Part shown: one piece after another, positions 34,080 through 42,788 of the stretch | Layout: each line of letters starts with the position of its first letter | How positions within the stretch are numbered: the stretch's first letter is position 1 | Source of the DNA: Comamonas testosteroni TK102 | GTDB taxonomy: Bacteria > Pseudomonadota > Gammaproteobacteria > Burkholderiales > Burkholderiaceae_C | Assembly: GCF_000739375.1 (NCBI RefSeq) | Contig: NZ_CP006704.1 | Location: 3,410,001-3,474,000 of the forward strand | Length of the DNA stretch: 64,000 nucleotides | Direction of reading: 5' to 3' | The notes under the pieces: model-generated | Database searches by the model: none | The model's input: the letters and a program-made list of their open reading frames with translations, nothing else | Told to the model about the DNA's origin: nothing | Made by a program: the position numbers and the translations under genes

Positions 34080-34855
34080 GCCCCATGAAAACCAACCTCA
34101 CCTCCTCGGCCACCTCGAATCGGCGCGGCCCGCATAGGCGCGGCCTGCATAGGCGCGGCCTGCTCCAGACCTTGACTGGCGGCATCGTTTTGCTAGGCAG
34201 CGGACTGCTGTGGCAATCAACGGCCTTCTCGGCCGACGAGGCAGTCCGCATCCCGCCCCCTGTCATGGACATGCCGGCCACCGGGCCCGCGCCGCAGCGC
34301 GCCATCTTTGCCGGCGGCTGCTTCTGGGGAGTGCAGGGCGTATTCCAGCATGTCAAAGGCGTGCAGCGGGCCGTCTCGGGCTATAGCGGAGGCACTGCAG
34401 CCACCGCCTCCTATGAGCTGGTCAGCCGCGGCAATACCGGACATGCCGAATCGGTAGAAGTTACCTTCGATCCGTCCCTGGTGAGCTATGGACAGCTGCT
34501 GCAGATATTTTTCTCTGTGGTTCATGATCCCACCCAGCTCAACCGGCAGGGCCCGGACACCGGCACGCAATACCGCTCAGCCATTTTCGCGACCAGCCCC
34601 GCCCAGCTCAAGACAGCACAGGCCTATGTCGCGCAGCTTGACGCGGCACACCCGTATCCGAATCCCATCGTCACCCGCCTCGAGGACAGGGCAAGCTTCT
34701 ATCCGGCCGAGCTCTACCACCAGGATTTCATGACCGAAAACCCGCGTCACCCCTATATCGTCTTCAATGATCTGCCCAAGGTGAACAACCTCAAGCGCCT
34801 CTTCCCAGACCGCTACCGGAGCGAACCGGTGCTAACCAAGAAAACGCATCCGTAG
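34076..34855 (+). CDS. msrA: Exported peptide-methionine (S)-S-oxide reductase
   Basis: A 259-residue MsrA with catalytic Cys in FAGGCFWGVQGVFQ, then GYSGGTAATASYELV, GHAESVEVTFDPSLVSY and FFSVVHDPTQLNRQGPDTGTQYRS, all family hallmarks. The N-terminal 50 residues form an export signal: three RRG repeats, then LLQTLTGGIVLLGSGLLWQSTAFSADEA; the last RRGLLQ may serve as Tat motif. Start ATG overlaps the dipZ stop (ATGA); a second ATG at 34085 is possible. The resolving Cys at the C-terminus seen in some MsrA is absent here (tail EPVLTKKTHP), so direct reduction by the DipZ thioredoxin domain is likely. Confidence 0.9.
   Translation: MSPMKTNLTSSATSNRRGPHRRGLHRRGLLQTLTGGIVLLGSGLLWQSTAFSADEAVRIPPPVMDMPATGPAPQRAIFAGGCFWGVQGVFQHVKGVQRAVSGYSGGTAATASYELVSRGNTGHAESVEVTFDPSLVSYGQLLQIFFSVVHDPTQLNRQGPDTGTQYRSAIFATSPAQLKTAQAYVAQLDAAHPYPNPIVTRLEDRASFYPAELYHQDFMTENPRHPYIVFNDLPKVNNLKRLFPDRYRSEPVLTKKTHP
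34122..34163 (+). repeat. 15-bp tandem repeat in the msrA signal region
   Basis: About 2.8 copies of GGCGCGGCCYGCATA at 34122, 34137 and 34152 (last copy partial). In frame it encodes RRGPH-RRGLH-RRGLL, multiplying the basic n-region of the export signal. Copy number could change by slippage without breaking the frame. Confidence 0.85.
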
Positions 34856-34950
34856 CAGTCCGACACTGGAAGCCTGACAAGCCTGGTCTGAAGGACAGCC
34901 GTGGCGCAGCCGCCACGGAGATGCGCAGCAGTTTGCCTACAATTTGATGC

Positions 34951-35445
34951 ATGCAGCAAAGCCCCTCTACCTCAACCGCTACGGGTGCCGCAGTGGAGCG
35001 GCTTGTCCAGCTGTACGAACAACTGGCCCCTGACCATCTACAGCGACTCGACAGCTATTACGCGAGCGATGCGCACTTCAAGGATCCGTTCAATGAAGTG
35101 CGCGGCGTGACCGCAATCGCCGGCATCTTCGCCCATATGTTCGACACGCTGCAAGAGCCGCGCTTTGTCGTCACCGAGCGGCTGGTACAGGACAGTCAGG
35201 CCTTTCTGGCCTGGGAATTTCGCTTTCGCTTGCGACGCTGGCGGCCCGGTTCCGAGCAATGCATTCGGGGTGCCAGCCTGCTGCGCTTTGATGCACAAGG
35301 TCTTGTCTGCCAGCATCGCGATTACTGGGATGCAGCTGAAGAGCTTTACGAGAAACTGCCATTGCTTGGAATCTTGATGCGCTGGCTGCGCAACGCAGGT
35401 TCCGCTTCCAGGAAAACGCCCCATGATCACCGTTCATCACCTTGA
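34951..35445 (+). CDS. Nuclear transport factor 2-like (SnoaL-fold) protein
   Basis: A 164-residue small alpha+beta protein. The segments LVQLYEQLAPDHLQRLDSYY, FKDPFNEVRGVTAIAGIFAHM and FRFRLRRWRPGSEQCIRGASLLRFDAQGLVCQHRDYWDAAEELY are like proteins coupled to fatty-acid-modifying clusters in other proteobacteria. Function in the cell unknown; it may bind or isomerise a lipid intermediate. Its last 23 bases overlap the GST gene. The Cfa-type operon 1.5 kb downstream is where such a protein is often found, so a link is plausible. Confidence 0.75.
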   Translation: MQQSPSTSTATGAAVERLVQLYEQLAPDHLQRLDSYYASDAHFKDPFNEVRGVTAIAGIFAHMFDTLQEPRFVVTERLVQDSQAFLAWEFRFRLRRWRPGSEQCIRGASLLRFDAQGLVCQHRDYWDAAEELYEKLPLLGILMRWLRNAGSASRKTPHDHRSSP

Positions 35446-36112
35446 AACTTCGCGCTCGCAGCGCATACTCTGGCTGCTTGAGGAGCTCGGTGTTCCTTAC
35501 GAACTGCGTCGCTACCAGCGCGATCCCGGGACCCGCCTGGCGCCACCGGAGCTCAAGCGCGTGCATCCTCTGGGCAAATCGCCGGTAATTACCGATGCGG
35601 ACATTGTTGTCGCCGAATCAGGCGCGATCATCGAGTATCTGGTGGAGCGCTATGGCCATCAGGCGCCTTCGGAGCTTTCCCACCTTGAACCCCTGCGCGG
35701 CACCCAAGAACACCGTGAGTGCCGCTTCTGGATGCACTATGCCGAGGGTTCGCTGATGAACTGGCTGGTGATGAAACTGGTTTTCGACACCATCCCGCGC
35801 CAGCCCATGCCTTTTTTCGTGCGTCCCGTCGCGCGCGCCCTGTGCAAGCGGGCGCAGCAAAGACTCGTTGCGCCCAATGTGCAGACTGCATTGGCCTTTA
35901 TGGAGGCGCATTTGGCAGAACATCGCTGGTTTGCCGGCGAGCATCTGAGCATGGCCGACTTCCAGATGAGCTTTGCCGTTGAAGCGGCTCTGGTGCGCAG
36001 CGAAAACGAGAACGCCTGGCCTCATCTGATCGCCTATCGCCAGCGCATGCACGAGCGTGCTGCATACCAGCGAGCCTTGAGCAAGGGCGGGCCGGTCATC
36101 ATGCAATCCTGA
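35423..36112 (+). CDS. Glutathione S-transferase
   Basis: A 229-residue GST. N-terminal thioredoxin fold: TVHHLETSRSQRILWLLEEL with a Ser as candidate glutathione activator, VHPLGKSPVITDAD (cis-Pro) and ESGAIIEYLVERYG (glutathione carboxylate binding). Helical C-terminal domain contains WFAGEHLSMADFQMSFAVE, the N-capping box motif. Overlaps the NTF2-like gene, so the two are co-translated. Substrate unknown. Confidence 0.9.
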   Translation: MITVHHLETSRSQRILWLLEELGVPYELRRYQRDPGTRLAPPELKRVHPLGKSPVITDADIVVAESGAIIEYLVERYGHQAPSELSHLEPLRGTQEHRECRFWMHYAEGSLMNWLVMKLVFDTIPRQPMPFFVRPVARALCKRAQQRLVAPNVQTALAFMEAHLAEHRWFAGEHLSMADFQMSFAVEAALVRSENENAWPHLIAYRQRMHERAAYQRALSKGGPVIMQS

Positions 36113-36194
36113 GAGTACGGCAGACTTCCACAAACCGGATCGAACCCTTGTCAGGACAGCGCCAGGTGCTGGTGCATCTGCTGGTACCGGCTTC

Positions 36195-36839
36195 TCAGCG
36201 CGCCACCGCAAGCCCGTCAAACGTGGTGCTCGTCACCCAGTCGATGATCTGCGCATGCGTGTACTGCCCCGATTCCTTGAGCAGGGCCACGACAGGATCG
36301 CAAGCCCGTGCGAACAGGGTATACAGCACCAGTTCGGGGGGTAGCGCGGCATGCAGCTGGCCGCTGGTCTGGGCTTCGGTGATCCAGATGCTGAGCCGGT
36401 TGCTAAGGGCAATCAGCCGGTCCATATAGGCGTCGTTGGATTGCAAAGAGGCGCTGAGATTCGAGTTCTGCGCCGGCAGCGAAGGCATTTCACCCTCCAG
36501 CTGCGTCTGCATGGCCCAGCGCGTCACGGCCTTGAGCTGATCCAGCGGGCGCATGGGAGCACCTGCCTCGACCGCCTGGCTTGCTTCGTCGCGCAGGGCG
36601 TCCACGAAGGCCAGGGCACGATCCAGCACCCCGACCATGGCAGCTCCCGCCAGTTCCTCCTTGGAGGTGAACAGCTTGTAGAGGCTGGCCTTGGCCATGC
36701 CGGCTTCGGCAGCGACCTCGTCCACCGTCATGGCGTCATAGCCCTTGGTGGCCAGCAGCCGGTTGACGGCCACCACGATGGCCTGCTCACGCACGCGCTG
36801 TATCTGCTGTTTGATGGAGGAGCGGCTTGTCATGGGCAT
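36195..36839 (-). CDS. TetR-family transcriptional regulator
   Basis: A 214-residue repressor. N-terminal HTH: AIVVAVNRLLATKGYDAMTVDEVAAEAGMAKASLYKLFTSKEEL is the clear TetR DNA-binding domain; the C-terminal part is variable and binds the ligand. Divergent from the lipid-modification operon starting at 36974, with inverted repeats in the gap, so it most likely represses that operon. Start at 36839 or the ATG two codons later (36833). Confidence 0.9.
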   Translation of the reverse strand: MPMTSRSSIKQQIQRVREQAIVVAVNRLLATKGYDAMTVDEVAAEAGMAKASLYKLFTSKEELAGAAMVGVLDRALAFVDALRDEASQAVEAGAPMRPLDQLKAVTRWAMQTQLEGEMPSLPAQNSNLSASLQSNDAYMDRLIALSNRLSIWITEAQTSGQLHAALPPELVLYTLFARACDPVVALLKESGQYTHAQIIDWVTSTTFDGLAVAR

Positions 36840-36893
36840 ATTTTAGACCTGATAGGCCACACCTAATACTAGATAGTGCAAAGTGGAAATGTT

Positions 36894-36959
36894 TGGTTTA
36901 TAGTTTGAACTCATCAGTTCACGATTTGACCTTCCTGGTGCAAACGAACTGATAAACCA
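36894..36959. promoter_or_regulatory. Nested inverted repeats in the TetR/lipid operon gap
   Basis: Outer arms TGGTTTAT (36894-36901) and ATAAACCA (36952-36959); an inner palindrome GAACT-CATC-AGTTC at 36907-36920; and a further GAACTGAT word at 36946. These lie 55-140 bases before the FAD oxidoreductase... start side and just upstream of the TetR gene, as expected for a repressor operator. Confidence 0.5.
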
Positions 36960-36973
36960 GGAAAGGCATTCCC

Positions 36974-38311
36974 ATGCATCGCATTGCAGTCATAGGGTCT
37001 GGGGTTGCGGGGCTGGCCGCTGCCCGGCGTATGGCAGGCGCGCCTGGCCAGCATCGCGTGACATTGCTGGAAGCGGGCCACCATTTCGGCGGGCATGCCA
37101 ACACCGTCGATATGACGCTGAATGGCGTGAGCCAGGGTGTAGACACCGGCTTTCTGGTATTCAACCACCGCACCTATCCGCTTCTGACGCAATTGTTCGA
37201 AGAGCTGCAAGTACCTACGGCGGCCGCCGAGATGTCGTTTTCGGTACAGGTTCCCCTGGCCGACGGGCGTGCCGGCCTCGAGTGGAGCGGCAGCTCACTG
37301 GGAGCAGTCTTCGCGCAGCGCAGCAATCTGCTGCGCCCCCGTTTTCTGAAGATGCTGGCCGAGATCCTGCGCTTCAATCGTCTGGCCACAGGCATCGCCC
37401 GGGAAGGCGACGAGGCCGGCCTGCGCAGCTCCATCGAAGCTTTTCTGGATGAGCACGGCTTCGGCACCGCCTTCCGGCAGGACTACCTGCTGCCCATGAT
37501 GGGTTGCATCTGGTCCTGCCCGACGGATCAGATGCTGCGCTTTCCCGTGGCCACGCTGATCCGCTTTTGTCACAACCATGGCCTGATCCAGGTCTCCGAC
37601 CGGCCCCAGTGGTACACCGTGCGGGGCGGCTCGCGCCAGTACGTGCGGCGCATGGTGGCCGCGCTGCAGCACGATGGCCGCCACGAGGCCCGTCTGAACG
37701 CGCCCGTGCTGGGCCTGCACCGCGTGGAACATGGCGTGTTGCTGCAGATGGCGCATGGCACGGAGCACTTCGATGCCGTGGTACTGGCCTGCCACAGCGA
37801 TCAGGCCCTGCGCCTGCTCGGTCTCGACGCCACGCCGCAGGAGCGCAGCGTGCTGGGTGCCATACGCTACCAACCCAATCAGGCCGTGCTGCACACCGAT
37901 GCCAGCGTGCTGCCCAGCCGCGAGGCAGCCTGGGCGGCCTGGAACTACGAACGCGCGGCCGATGCGGGGCGCAACCGGACAGGCGTCTGCCTGCACTACC
38001 TGATCAACCGCCTGCAGCCTCTGCCGTGGCAGCAGCCCGTGATGGTCTCCTTGAATCCGGTGCGTCCCATCGACGACAGCAAGGTTCACGCGCGCATTGC
38101 ATACAGCCATCCAGTCTTCGACCTGGCGGCCATCGAGGCCCAGGGCCAGGTCGCGGCTCTGCAAGGCCAGCGCCGGACCTGGTTCTGCGGAGCATGGTGT
38201 GGCTACGGCTTTCACGAGGATGGCCTGCGTTCAGGGCTCGATGCGGCCGATGGCCTGCTGGACGTCTTGCCCAGGCTGACCGCCAGCCCTGCCATCAGGG
38301 GGGCGGCATGA
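36974..38311 (+). CDS. FAD-dependent oxidoreductase (amine-oxidase-like, Cfa-cluster type)
   Basis: A 445-residue flavoprotein: dinucleotide site IAVIGSGVAGLAAARRM, LLEAGHHFGGHANTVD for ribose, and FLVFNHRTYPLLTQLFEEL typical of the NAD/FAD-binding proteins found beside cyclopropane synthases. The C-terminus WFCGAWCGYGFHEDGLRSGLDAADGLL closes the FAD site. In Rhodobacter a flavoprotein takes part in furan fatty acid formation by desaturating a methylated chain; a similar lipid role is inferred. First gene of the operon; overlaps the DUF1365 gene (ATGA). Confidence 0.85.
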   Translation: MHRIAVIGSGVAGLAAARRMAGAPGQHRVTLLEAGHHFGGHANTVDMTLNGVSQGVDTGFLVFNHRTYPLLTQLFEELQVPTAAAEMSFSVQVPLADGRAGLEWSGSSLGAVFAQRSNLLRPRFLKMLAEILRFNRLATGIAREGDEAGLRSSIEAFLDEHGFGTAFRQDYLLPMMGCIWSCPTDQMLRFPVATLIRFCHNHGLIQVSDRPQWYTVRGGSRQYVRRMVAALQHDGRHEARLNAPVLGLHRVEHGVLLQMAHGTEHFDAVVLACHSDQALRLLGLDATPQERSVLGAIRYQPNQAVLHTDASVLPSREAAWAAWNYERAADAGRNRTGVCLHYLINRLQPLPWQQPVMVSLNPVRPIDDSKVHARIAYSHPVFDLAAIEAQGQVAALQGQRRTWFCGAWCGYGFHEDGLRSGLDAADGLLDVLPRLTASPAIRGAA

Positions 38312-39060
38312 ACGCCCGGCCGCTCATCGGCTTCGGCCATGTCTGGCATCGCCGTCTGCGGCCCGTCGAGCATGCCTTCCGATATTCGGGCTACTTCCTC
38401 ATGCTGCCGATGCGCAGCCTGCGCATGCACACCGATACCGCGCTGCGGCGCAACCGGCTCGGGTGGATCAGCTTTCACGACAGTGACCACGGCGATGGCG
38501 GAGCCGATGCCCTGGACTGGCTCGAGCAACTGCTGCACAGCGAAGGCATTGACGATGCCGACGGCGAAATCTGGCTGCACACCTTCCCGCGCGTGCTGGG
38601 TTATGTCTTCAAGCCCGTGAGCTTCTGGTATGCCCACCGCCGCGATGGCTCCCTGGCCGCCGTGCTGGCGGAAGTCAACAACACCTTTGGCGAGCGCCAT
38701 GCCTATCTGCTGGCCGGCCCTGACCTGGCCTGGGGCCGCGAGCAGGTGGCACGCAAGCAATTCCATGTCTCGCCGTTCTGCGAAGTGCGGGGCGAGTACC
38801 GCTTCCGCTTCGAGCGCAGCGAGAAACGCACCCTGGCTCGCGTGGATCTGCATGACGAAAACGGCCCGCTGCTGCAGACCAGCGTGGGTGGCACGCTGCA
38901 TCCGCTGGACGCGGCCACCGTGCGCCGCGCCTTCTTCGGCACTCCTTTGATGACGCTGGGCGTCATCGCCCGCATCCACTGGCAGGCGCTGCGCCTCTGG
39001 GCCAAGCGCCTGCCCTTCCATGGCAAACCCACCGAGCCCGAGCGCTTCGTCACACGATGA
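38308..39060 (+). CDS. DUF1365 protein
   Basis: A 250-residue protein of unknown function. Family phrases are GHVWHRRLRPVEHAFRYSGY, LHTFPRVLGYVFKPVSFWYA, LAEVNNTFGERHAYLL and KQFHVSPFCEVRGEYRFRF. DUF1365 proteins are almost always encoded between an FAD oxidoreductase and a Cfa-like methyltransferase, as here, so it probably acts on the same lipid. Start ATG overlaps the upstream stop; its own stop overlaps the next start. The open frame reaches far upstream but that part is antiparallel noise to the FAD gene. Confidence 0.85.
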   Translation: MNARPLIGFGHVWHRRLRPVEHAFRYSGYFLMLPMRSLRMHTDTALRRNRLGWISFHDSDHGDGGADALDWLEQLLHSEGIDDADGEIWLHTFPRVLGYVFKPVSFWYAHRRDGSLAAVLAEVNNTFGERHAYLLAGPDLAWGREQVARKQFHVSPFCEVRGEYRFRFERSEKRTLARVDLHDENGPLLQTSVGGTLHPLDAATVRRAFFGTPLMTLGVIARIHWQALRLWAKRLPFHGKPTEPERFVTR

Positions 39061-40331
39061 ACACCACCGCCGCCCCCTTGCTGAGCCCCGCCGCCGCAGC
39101 ACCGCGCCGCACGCCTGCGCGGGCACGCCGTGTGCTGAACTTGCTCGAATGCCTGCCCCGCGGGCAGCTGGACCTGGAGCAGCCCGACGGTCGCCTGCTG
39201 CACCTGCCTCAGATGCGCTCAGCATCCGGCATCGCCGACGCACATTGCGTGCTACGCGACTGGCAGGCGCTGGAGCGCCCCCTGAAATCGGGCGACATCG
39301 GCCTGGCCGAGGGCTATATCGCCGGCGAATGGGACAGCCCCGACCTGGCGGCACTGCTGCGGCTGTGCATGTCCAACCGCGACCATGTACAAAGCCTGAT
39401 CTACGGCAGCTGGTGGGGCCGCTTGGGCTACCGCCTGCGTCACCTGCTGCAGCGCAATACGCGGGCCGGCAGCGCCAGAAACATTCACGCCCACTACGAC
39501 CTGGGCAATGACTTCTACCAGCTGTGGCTGGACCCCGGCATGAGCTATAGCGCAGCCTGGTTTGAGGGGCGCACGGGCGAATCGCTGCAACAAGCCGACC
39601 TGCAGGCAGCCCAGCAGGCCAAGCTCAGGCGCACGCTGGACGAGGTACGGCTGAAGCCCGGCCAGCGCTTGCTGGAGATCGGCTGCGGCTGGGGCGGCCT
39701 GGCCGAGGCGGCAGCGCACGAATTCGGCGCCCGGGTCACGGGCGTGACGCTGTCGCGCGAGCAGCTGAACTGGGGGCAGCAGCGCATGCGGCAGTCCGGT
39801 CTGACCGATGCCGTGGAGCTGCGCTACCAGGACTACCGCGACCTGCCTGCCCTGCATGCCCGCCAGCCCTTCGATGCCATCGTATCCATCGAGATGTTCG
39901 AGGCCGTGGGCCGCGAATACTGGCGCGGCTACTTCCAGACACTGCGCGACTGTCTCAAGCCCGGAGGCCTGGCCTGCATACAGACCATCACGCTGCGCGA
40001 AGACCTGTTCGCTCGCTATCTTCGCTCCACCGACTTCATACAGCAGTACATCTTCCCGGGCGGGCTGCTGCCCAGCGTTTCAGCCTTCGAGCAGGAAGCA
40101 CGGCGTGCCGGCCTGGTGGTCGAGCATCACCTGGCCTTCGGCGGCGACTATGCGGAAACGCTGCGCCGCTGGCGCCAGTCCTTCGAGCACCAGCTCGACG
40201 CCGTTCGCTCCCAGGGCTTTGACGAGCGCTTTGTACGCATCTGGCGCTTCTACCTTGCCTATTGCGAAGCGGCCTTCGACACCGGCAACACCGATGTCGT
40301 CCAGTTCACCCTGCGCAGGCCTCTGTCATGA
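39057..40331 (+). CDS. Cyclopropane-fatty-acyl-phospholipid synthase-family methyltransferase
   Basis: A 424-residue SAM-dependent enzyme. The N-terminal part is the lipid-binding region of Cfa (GDIGLAEGYIAGEWDSPDL, then HAHYDLGNDFYQLWLDPGM). SAM site: LLEIGCGWGGLAEAAAHEFG; later FDAIVSIEMFEAVGREYW and YIFPGGLLPS. It would methylate or cyclopropanate double bonds of membrane phospholipid acyl chains. In furan-lipid clusters a Cfa relative (UfaM) adds a methyl only; the reaction here cannot be decided by eye. Overlaps both neighbours by 4 bases. Confidence 0.88.
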   Translation: MNTTAAPLLSPAAAAPRRTPARARRVLNLLECLPRGQLDLEQPDGRLLHLPQMRSASGIADAHCVLRDWQALERPLKSGDIGLAEGYIAGEWDSPDLAALLRLCMSNRDHVQSLIYGSWWGRLGYRLRHLLQRNTRAGSARNIHAHYDLGNDFYQLWLDPGMSYSAAWFEGRTGESLQQADLQAAQQAKLRRTLDEVRLKPGQRLLEIGCGWGGLAEAAAHEFGARVTGVTLSREQLNWGQQRMRQSGLTDAVELRYQDYRDLPALHARQPFDAIVSIEMFEAVGREYWRGYFQTLRDCLKPGGLACIQTITLREDLFARYLRSTDFIQQYIFPGGLLPSVSAFEQEARRAGLVVEHHLAFGGDYAETLRRWRQSFEHQLDAVRSQGFDERFVRIWRFYLAYCEAAFDTGNTDVVQFTLRRPLS

Positions 40332-40918
40332 CAGCCCCTCAACCCCGCGCGCACCGCCGCCAGGCCTTGGCCTGGGGCGCTGCCTGCGCTCTTGCCCCTT
40401 CACTGACCGCCATGTCCAAGCTGACCCACGCCATGACCACGACAGCAGATCTCCCCATTGAACTGCGCAGCACCCTGCCTGCCGGTCGCCTAGTCGGCAA
40501 AGGCGTGCTGCGCTTCTTCGGTCTGCGTGTCTACGAGGCACGGCTGTGGGCCGCTCCCGGCTTCCCTCCCGGAGACTACGCCCGACACCCGTTTGCGCTG
40601 GAGCTGGTCTATGACCGCAAGCTCGAGGGCATGGCCATTGCCGAACGCTCCATCGCCGAAATGCGCAGGGTGGGCAGCTTCACCGAGGAGCAGGCCCGGC
40701 AATGGCTGGAGCTGATGAAACAGGCCTTCCCCGACGTGCAGGCCCAGGACAGGCTGCTGGGCCTGAACGACGGCCAGGGCGAAGTGCGCTTCTTCCACAA
40801 CGGCCGCCAGACCGCGCAGCTGCGCGATGCAGAGTATGCACGCCTGTTCTTCGGCATCTGGCTGTCGCCGCAGACTTCGGCCCCTGCCATGCGCAGTTCG
40901 CTGCTGGGCCTTGGCTGA
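40328..40918 (+). CDS. Exported chalcone-isomerase-like protein
   Basis: A 196-residue protein. Signal-like N-terminus RAHRRQALAWGAACALAPSLTA, possibly Tat. The body matches the bacterial chalcone isomerase-like domain: VGKGVLRFFGLRVYEARLWA, FALELVYDRKLEGMAIAERS, and LRDAEYARLFFGIWLSPQTS. Bacterial members are not true flavonoid enzymes; they are thought to bind lipids. It is coupled by ATGA to the Cfa gene. Confidence 0.8.
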   Translation: MTAPQPRAHRRQALAWGAACALAPSLTAMSKLTHAMTTTADLPIELRSTLPAGRLVGKGVLRFFGLRVYEARLWAAPGFPPGDYARHPFALELVYDRKLEGMAIAERSIAEMRRVGSFTEEQARQWLELMKQAFPDVQAQDRLLGLNDGQGEVRFFHNGRQTAQLRDAEYARLFFGIWLSPQTSAPAMRSSLLGLG

Positions 40919-40936
40919 GCGCCAGCGGAGCATCTC

Positions 40937-42226
40937 ATGGCTTCACATACGGCCACCGCCCCCCTCCTGCCTTGGCGCACAGGCCTGGCCTATGGCGCTC
41001 TGGCCGCGCCGCTGGCCTTCGCCTCCCTGCCGCTGTATGTGAACCTGCCCTACCACTACGCCAGCGTGGCAGGCGCTCCGCTGGCGGGACTGGGCGCCGT
41101 GCTGCTGGCCACACGGGCCTTCGACGCCCTGCTCGACCCGGCCGTCGGCCGCTGGGTCGACCGCCTTCTGCGCCAAGGCGTGGTTTGCACCGCCATTGCG
41201 GCGATCCTGGCCAGTCTGCTGATGGCGCTGGGCTTCGGTGCCCTCTGGCATCCGCCTTTCGATGCGCAGGACACGACGGGCATGCTGGGCTGGCTTGCCT
41301 GCAGCCTGCTGGTGTGCACGCTGGCCTATAGCGTGCTCGTCATCCTCCACCAGGCCTGGGGCACGCGCTGGGGCGGTGAGCCCACCTGGCGTGCGCGTGT
41401 CACGGCCTGGCGCGAAGGAGCCAGCCTGACGGGCGTGCTGCTGGCCAGCATGCTGCCGGCCTGGCTGGGACTGGATGCGACCACAGGCTTTCTCGCCCTG
41501 GGTCTGGTGCTGGGCCTGACCGGCCTGTTGCGGCTCAAGACCCCGGTTCCACCACAGCAACAGCCGCAGTCCGCGACCGGGCCTGCCAACTCCCCATGGG
41601 CCAATGCAGGCTTCAGGCGGCTGCTGGCTATCTTCATGGTCAATGGGGTGGCTGCCGCCATTCCCGCCACCCTGTTGCCTTTCTTCGTGGCAGACCGGCT
41701 GCAGGCCTCGGAACTGCAGCCGCTGCTGCTGCTTTGCTTCTTCGGCGCTGCAGCCCTGGGCCTGCCGCTATGGGTGAAAGCCGTCGCACGCTGGGGTCTG
41801 GCACCCTGCTGGCGGGCCGGCATGCTGGCCAGCGTGCTGGCCTTCGGCTTCACGCCCTGGCTGGGCGAAGGCGACGGCATGGCCTTTGCCGTGATCTGCC
41901 TGGCCAGCGGTCTGGCCCTGGGCGCGGATCTGGCCCTGCCAGGTGCGTTGCTCACAGGCGTGATTCACGAGTCCGGCGAAGGCGGCCGCAGCGAAGGCCG
42001 CTACCTGGGCTGGTGGACCTGCGCCACCAAGCTCAACCTGGCCCTGGCGGCGGGCCTGGCCCTGCCCCTGCTGTCGGCAGCCGGCTATCGCAGCGGTGCC
42101 AGCGAGCCCGCAGGCCTGCAGGCGCTGGCCTGGGCCTATGGCGGCCTGCCCTGCCTGCTCAAGCTCGCAGCAGCGGCCCTGCTCTGGCGCGCCGAGCGTC
42201 TGCATTCTTCCTGGAGGCACATATGA
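40937..42226 (+). CDS. MFS transporter, sugar:cation symporter-like
   Basis: A 429-residue, about 12-helix protein. LAYGALAAPLAFASLPLYVNL and LATRAFDALLDPAVGRWVDR resemble the GPH/MFS_2 family (MelB-like) fold; such genes recur in Cfa/DUF1365 clusters. It may move a lipid or lipid precursor across the membrane rather than sugar; this is inference. It begins 18 bases after the chalcone-isomerase-like gene and overlaps the DUF3833 gene by 4. Confidence 0.8.
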   Translation: MASHTATAPLLPWRTGLAYGALAAPLAFASLPLYVNLPYHYASVAGAPLAGLGAVLLATRAFDALLDPAVGRWVDRLLRQGVVCTAIAAILASLLMALGFGALWHPPFDAQDTTGMLGWLACSLLVCTLAYSVLVILHQAWGTRWGGEPTWRARVTAWREGASLTGVLLASMLPAWLGLDATTGFLALGLVLGLTGLLRLKTPVPPQQQPQSATGPANSPWANAGFRRLLAIFMVNGVAAAIPATLLPFFVADRLQASELQPLLLLCFFGAAALGLPLWVKAVARWGLAPCWRAGMLASVLAFGFTPWLGEGDGMAFAVICLASGLALGADLALPGALLTGVIHESGEGGRSEGRYLGWWTCATKLNLALAAGLALPLLSAAGYRSGASEPAGLQALAWAYGGLPCLLKLAAAALLWRAERLHSSWRHI

Positions 42227-42783
42227 GCCACATCATCCGCTCCACCTCGTTTTCGCCGCTGCGGCGTGCCTGCCTGGGCGCGGCATTGGCGCTGAGCCTT
42301 GCTGGCTGTGCCGGCCCTTCCGTGCAGGACTATGCCAAGGAGCAGCCGCAACTGGACCTGCGCCAGTACTTCAACGGGCCGCTGACGGCGCACGGCATGT
42401 TCACGGACCGCTCGGGCAAGGTGGTCAAGCGCTTCACCGTGCGCATGACAGGGACCTGGAAGGGCGACGAGGGCACGCTGGACGAGCACTTTGTCTACAG
42501 CGACGGCAGCACGCAGCAACGCGTCTGGCATATCCGTCATCTGGGCGACGGGCGCTACAGCGGCCGCGCCGACGACGTGGTGGGACAAGCCCAGGGCCAG
42601 AGCGCTGGCAATGCCATCCGCTGGAGCTATGTGCTGGCCCTGCCCGTGAATGGAAGAGTCTGGAATGTCAGCATGGATGACTGGATGTACCTGATCGACG
42701 GACGCACCCTGCTCAACCGCACCGCCATGAGCAAGCTGGGCCTGCATCTGGGCGATGTGACGCTTGCCATCGTCAAGGAGTGA
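42223..42783 (+). CDS. DUF3833 lipoprotein
   Basis: A 186-residue lipoprotein: signal (RRACLGAALALSLAGCAGPS) with lipobox LAGC. The mature part has the DUF3833 text QLDLRQYFNGPLTAHGMFTDRSG, HFVYSDGSTQQRVWHI and MDDWMYLIDGRTLLNRTAMS. Predicted beta-rich, lipocalin-like shape; probably carries or senses a lipid at the envelope. Function unproven. Coupled to the MFS gene by ATGA. Confidence 0.85.
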   Translation: MSHIIRSTSFSPLRRACLGAALALSLAGCAGPSVQDYAKEQPQLDLRQYFNGPLTAHGMFTDRSGKVVKRFTVRMTGTWKGDEGTLDEHFVYSDGSTQQRVWHIRHLGDGRYSGRADDVVGQAQGQSAGNAIRWSYVLALPVNGRVWNVSMDDWMYLIDGRTLLNRTAMSKLGLHLGDVTLAIVKE

Positions 42784-42788
42784 AGATC

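Noticed and set aside
37504..38307. Upstream extension of the DUF1365 reading frame
   Set aside because: It overlaps the FAD oxidoreductase gene in another frame and has no homology-like pattern; the ATGA junction at 38308 is a normal start.
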